Origin: Paracentrotus lividus
Lineage: Eukaryota; Echinodermata; Echinoidea; Camarodonta; Echinidae
Direction: 5' to 3'
NCBI GenBank assembly: GCA_940671915.1
Contig: CALNVZ010002974.1
Span: 38,493,260-38,557,259, forward strand
DNA: 64,000 nucleotides
Every line of letters begins with the position of its first letter. Position 1 is the first letter of the stretch. Shown piece by piece: positions 60,655 to 64,000 of this stretch. The notes below the pieces were generated by a model, which ran no database searches, was not told where the DNA came from, and saw only the letters and a list, made by a program, of their open reading frames with translations. The position numbers were made by a program, and so were the translations under genes.

Positions 60655-61633
60655 CATAAGGTGGAATATTTTTTTTCTGGCTCAAGCGACATTATGTTGC
60701 TCCGTTATTAATTTCTTGGATGTGTTTGTCACCGCTTTCACTTTCTGAGATCCTGGGTATATCTTGAACGTTTCCTCAACCCTTCCCAGGGATTTTTCTT
60801 CAAAAAGTTTGTCACCTCCCAAGAAGATGGCCATTTTTTCATTTTTTCTTATTTTTGGGGCCCTTTTTTGTTCACGGCGACCCACCAAGGACCCCTCAGT
60901 CCTACCCCAAGGAAACACGTCTGAGGTGGAAGATTTGCTATTGTTCTTCGAATTATATCTAGATGTATGGTTACAGGCTTCACTCTTTTGTCTAGGGAGG
61001 GGTCAAAATTATTTTGATTGGGGTTCAACATTCATTTTATTCACTTTGACACCATTAAAATTTCTATCTTCCCTAAATTGTATTGTAAAATCTCAACCAA
61101 ACATGAATCACATAAAAATCATTAATAATGACATCTTTATAGCCTTGTCATCAAAGGCTAAACAAAATGTAAGGGGAAAAATGATGATATTAAGGGTGAA
61201 AGGTTGTTTTTAATATCTTTTGTTTTCAGCATAAAGATGGAAAAAATATTCGAATTTTCCCAATCCGTTTTTTACTTCAACCCCTCCCCTAGACAAGAGA
61301 CCTACATGTAAGCTGTCCCCAGAAATATTGATTTAACTTAAAGAACAATATAAAACAGTACACCTCAGTCGCGTTTCTGGGGTAGGACTGAGGGGGGCTT
61401 GAATCGGCCGGGAAAACAAAAAAGGGGCCCAAAATGAGAAAAAATGACAAAAATGGGTATCATGGGGTTGACAAAAACTTTTTTGGAAAAAGGTCCACGT
61501 GAAGGGTTGGGAGAATGCCCAAGATATAGCCAGGGTCCCGAAAAGTAAAAGCAGAGACAGACATATTCAAGAAATTAAAGTCAGAGAAAAATCATATCGG
61601 CCTAGCGGCAAAAAAATATTATGACGGACAGTG
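60655..61633. mobile_element. 1-kb TA-flanked CACTG foldback element, copy 2, nested
   Basis: The ends are CACTGTTCGTCATAAGG and TTATGACGGACAGTG, with TA on both sides (60653-60654, 61634-61635). The arms pair over about 450 bp and match copy 1 (50940-51930) with moderate divergence. It splits a tandem array of ATAAATTAGCATA units, so it inserted after the array formed. The 149-codon plus frame at 60764-61213 lies inside one arm and the loop and has no transposase motifs. Confidence 0.9.
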
Positions 61634-61635
61634 TA

Positions 61636-61925
61636 TAATGTAGACAATTTTCAAATCAAATTTTCAAAATTCTGTGTAGAAGTTTGGTAAACCTCATGTA
61701 GCTCTACTAGATGGAAAAAAAAAAAAAATCAAATCGGTCGACAAATAAAGAAAATCCATATTTTGTGAATTTTGAAACATGCGCATAAATTAGCATACTT
61801 AATGAGTTTCAAAAATTCTGTGTAGAAGTTTTGAAATCCCCCACCTAGAGCTATCATACAGAGCAAGCAGAATTAAAAATTGAAACAATCAAGAGTGTTT
61901 TTTTTTTATTTAGCAAGGGAGACAT
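61636..61925 (+). repeat. Tandem ~150-bp repeat, right part
   Basis: Continues the array at 60270-60654: TTTCAAAATTCTGTGTAGAA at about 61660, GCGCATAAATTAGCATACTT at about 61781, GAGCTATCATACAGAGCAAG at about 61848. Confidence 0.75.
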
Positions 61926-62078
61926 AGTCCATTTACATTGCCGTTGTGTGGATGATTCAGAGGTCACTCCGTAACCGTCACTTCGCGTAACCGGACATGG
62001 GTTCAAGATTTAAGGTCATAATTAACAAAATATTCAACCAATTTTCTCATGCAAGGCAGCATTTATACCTAGTATAAC

Positions 62079-62364
62079 AAGAATCCAATCAATTACTCAA
62101 AATTATGATAGCCATTTAAAGTTAACAGAGTTTAAGCAAAATGTTTTTTGCTCAAATATGCACGTCCATTTTGCGTCTCTCCGTAACCATGATTATGAAT
62201 ATCCATATCTCATTAATTATGCAGATCACTATAACAAATGTTATCATTTTGAAAAGAGGGTACCATCAGCTATTGTCATGAACATTTCTTTGCAAATAAA
62301 GATTAAAGTATGGATGATAAATGTGTTTGAATGCTGAAATGTTGCTTCTGAATGTCACTCCGTT
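62079..62364 (+). repeat. Dispersed repeat shared with 42679-42940
   Basis: Near-full match to the reverse complement of 42679-42940. It carries TCTCCGTAACCATGATTATG in the middle and TGTCACTCCGTTACC at its end. A further TCACTCCGTAACC is at 61973, just upstream. Confidence 0.85.
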
Positions 62365-62602
62365 ACCTTAGAACTGCCCATGTAAAAGAGCATCATGTAC
62401 AACCTGCCAGTGAAAGTGAAAGTTCACAAATTTCTTGTAAATGTTGTTACCAATACAGGGAAAATTTACTGAGATGGGGCAAATCCACAGCCAAAAAATG
62501 CAAACACAGTGATTGAGTTTAGACACTGAAGCATGTCCTGAACTGTTGTTCAGTCTTTATATTCCTATCGTCCTGTATCATGGTGGCACAACAATGTACT
62601 GA

Positions 62603-62872
62603 AATTTAGAAGAGATAGCCGAAAGTATTTCATCCTTTTCAAAAATCCCTCCTGACATCCCATTCTTAACTGGCTATTCTCCTGTCTCAACAATCCAAAT
62701 GCCTTGTATCCAAACAACCCCAGGACCTAACCTCTGTATGTTTGATGGAAATAACAAGAAAATTATGATCACGGCACCGACAGTACCATTCAAACTCAGA
62801 ATAAAAAAGGGCCCATTGTCAATAAATACTTGCCCCTTGTCACCGACACTAAGAGTAATGGCTATGACATAG
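62603..62872 (+). other. 89-codon open frame without ATG at its start
   Basis: Open from just after a TGA to TAG, reading NLEEIAESISSFSKIPPDIP, then CIQTTPGPNLCMFDGNNKK, then TAPTVPFKLRIKKGPLSINT. The proline-rich, balanced composition looks protein-like. The minus strand is also open over 62674-62907. Could be a transposon ORF fragment; not recognised. Confidence 0.25.
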
Positions 62873-62922
62873 AATTCTGAAATTCCTTGTCTGTTTGAGG
62901 ACCCCATTAGGGTAGCTAAGAT

Positions 62923-63180
62923 ATGGCTGGGCTAATGATTGCATTCGGCCTCAGATGTTTGAGGTGGATTGGCCACATATGCTGTATGCCACAACACCAT
63001 TTACCAGTCCATGCCTACCAAGATGAATTTACAAAGAGGATACCACTAGGACGTCCCCCTTCAAGATGGATAGATCAAGTGAGAAGTGACCTAGAACTAC
63101 CGCTACAAGAGGCTGAAGATCTAGCCAAGGGTACAAGAGAATGGAAAAAGATTACCAGTATCCGTAGGAGAGCAAAGTGA
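62923..63180 (+). pseudogene. LINE reverse-transcriptase C-terminal fragment
   Basis: The frame reads RCLRWIGHICCMPQHHLPVH, then RIPLGRPPSRWIDQVRSDL and EAEDLAKGTREWKKITSIRR before TGA. The pattern LRWxGHxxRMP, GRPxxRW, (E)AEDLAxxRxxW is the well-known conserved C-terminal tail of many non-LTR retroelement ORF2 proteins. The catalytic reverse-transcriptase domain is absent upstream, so this is a 5'-truncated insertion. The upstream ATG is incidental. It lies 79 bases below the Rab exon, in its intron, in opposite orientation. Confidence 0.75.
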
Positions 63181-63258
63181 CGAAACAGCCTTTGCGCCTA
63201 GGTCATTAAGTCAGGGCATCAGACCAGTTGTGCTGTGTACTCTAACTTGTATACTTAC

Positions 63259-63402
63259 ACTTGTTACTAGAAACCTTGCAGCTTCATCTATGTTTATGTT
63301 GTCTTTGGCTGATGTCTCGAACCAGTTGATGAAACCTTTGTCTTTGCAGTACTCGTCCATCTGACTGCTATTATTTACAAGGCCTTCTTTGGTTTGATCA
63401 CA
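63259..63402 (-). CDS. Rab32: Rab32/38-subfamily GTPase, internal exon
   Basis: A 144-bp exon bounded by TTTGACTTCAG acceptor and GTAAGT donor, 48 codons, phase 0 at both ends. It begins CDQTKEG, the last part of the G4 guanine-recognition motif NKxD; the NK would be in the upstream exon, above 63402. It continues QMDEYCKDKGFINWFETSAK, with ETSAK being G5, and ends DNINIDEAARFLVTS. WFETSAKDNINI and the CDQ start are diagnostic of the Rab32/Rab38 group, which acts in trafficking to lysosome-related organelles and mitochondria. The switch regions, P-loop and C-terminal prenylated cysteines are not in this exon. The 5' exons should lie above position 64000. The last exon, expected below 63259, was not identified. 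Rab38 or a single invertebrate Rab32/38 ancestor is equally possible. Confidence 0.92.
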
Positions 63403-63450
63403 CTGAAGTCAAATAAAATAGGTGATTAATCATAAAAATGAAATAACATG

Positions 63451-63645
63451 TGATGCATCATATCAAAATGAGACACAAGTTACCAAGGAAAGAGTCAAAA
63501 GCAGTTCAGGAAATCAGCAAAATAAAAATAAAATGTCAAATTTGGGGAAAATTTGTGTGATCTGTAAATAAAAAAAGTAAAGATGGGAATGTATTTAAAA
63601 ATGGATTATTTTGCCCATTTCCTCGACTTGTGTCTCATTTTGATG
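63451..63645. mobile_element. Foldback MITE beginning GATGCATCAT, copy 2
   Basis: Starts TGATGCATCATATCAAAATG, followed by AGACACAAGT, and ends with the inverted ACTTGTGTCTCATTTTGATGA. The arms pair over about 25 bp. Shorter than copy 1 at 18783-19037 but with the same internal order. Confidence 0.8.
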
Positions 63646-63924
63646 AAAGAAAGAGGAACAAATAAGTCTTTTTATGGTAGCATTAAATTGCAACATTCAT
63701 GTAGGTGAATATTATTTGCTTATCATTTCTGTGTTGTGTAATGTATATTTGATGGTTTCCCAAGTGAGAGTATTTGTCAATGAAAAAGTATCCTCTTCAT
63801 CCCCTCCATCAAAGAAAGCTTTCTCTCTCATGAAGTGTCACACAAAAGGCATCTTTTCGTTTGCCCCATTTACAAGACTTATGCCAACTTGCATGGTATT
63901 TGGGAGGGTAAATTGCTGTTTGGT
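63646..63924. other. Non-coding, likely intronic
   Basis: AT-rich sequence upstream of the Rab exon with no supported feature. Confidence 0.4.
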
Positions 63925-64000
63925 ATCGGCCCATTTTGACTCATGCCCGTTTGATCTCATCCTATTTGGTCTAATTCCATTTCGTCTACAACCAGTTCAT
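63925..64000. repeat. TTTGGTCTAAT array, copy 3, cut by window end
   Basis: CCATTTTGACTCATG, GTTTGATCTCATCC, TATTTGGTCTAATTCC and ATTTCGTCTACAACCAG repeat the unit of the arrays at 35658 and 52145. It continues beyond the window. Confidence 0.7.

Noticed and set aside
60764..61213. 149-codon plus-strand frame, considered as a transposase
   Set aside because: Lies in one arm and the loop of a foldback element; no DDE-like motifs, and the other copy does not keep the frame.

Overview
The window is AT-rich, non-coding-dominated animal DNA with sparse short exons, GT-AG introns, tRNA-derived SINEs, LINE 3' ends and very many small inverted-repeat DNA transposons. There are no operons and no long reading frames. 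Repeat style (ACATGTACATGT tracts, arrays of a TTTGGTCTAAT unit, TTAGGG-like intronic runs) and one clear metazoan Rab exon suggest a marine deuterostome, most probably an echinoderm such as a sea urchin. The species is inference.

Genes: every exon I can support lies on the minus strand. The firmest is 63259-63402, a 144-bp phase-0 exon carrying the G4/G5 part of a Rab32/38-subfamily GTPase; the rest of that gene lies above position 64000 or was not found. A second, unrecognised minus-strand gene is suggested by a 28-base start exon (46621-46648) and a 90-bp exon (29713-29802). Their phases fit exactly, implying an intron of about 16.8 kb. A 93-codon minus-strand ORF with a CpG-dense upstream region (26936-27217) and a possible exon at 3263-3379 are weaker.

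Mobile DNA by region: 0-13 kb holds TTAA-flanked foldback elements, a TA-flanked element with an 83-bp internal tandem array, a minus-strand SINE and a nine-copy minisatellite (5768-7060). 16-26 kb holds a 1.27-kb TA-flanked element, a 0.4-kb tandem duplication, a LINE tail and the first of two Harbinger-like foldback elements. 29-36 kb is dense with foldback elements, including one ending in a hairpin, and an array made of the TTTGGTCTAAT unit. 46.6-49.2 kb is a rearranged duplication around a 380-base assembly gap. 50-64 kb has two copies of a 1-kb TA-flanked foldback element (one nested inside a tandem repeat), a SINE, a near-perfect 80-bp cruciform, a family of repeats carrying TCACTCCGTAACC, a decayed zinc-finger-like transposon gene and a LINE C-terminus.

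The genes do not form a recognisable pathway. The window is best read as introns and intergenic space of minus-strand genes colonised by non-autonomous transposons. Most longer open frames are chance or repeat-derived. No CRISPR, rRNA, functional tRNA gene or complete autonomous transposon was seen.
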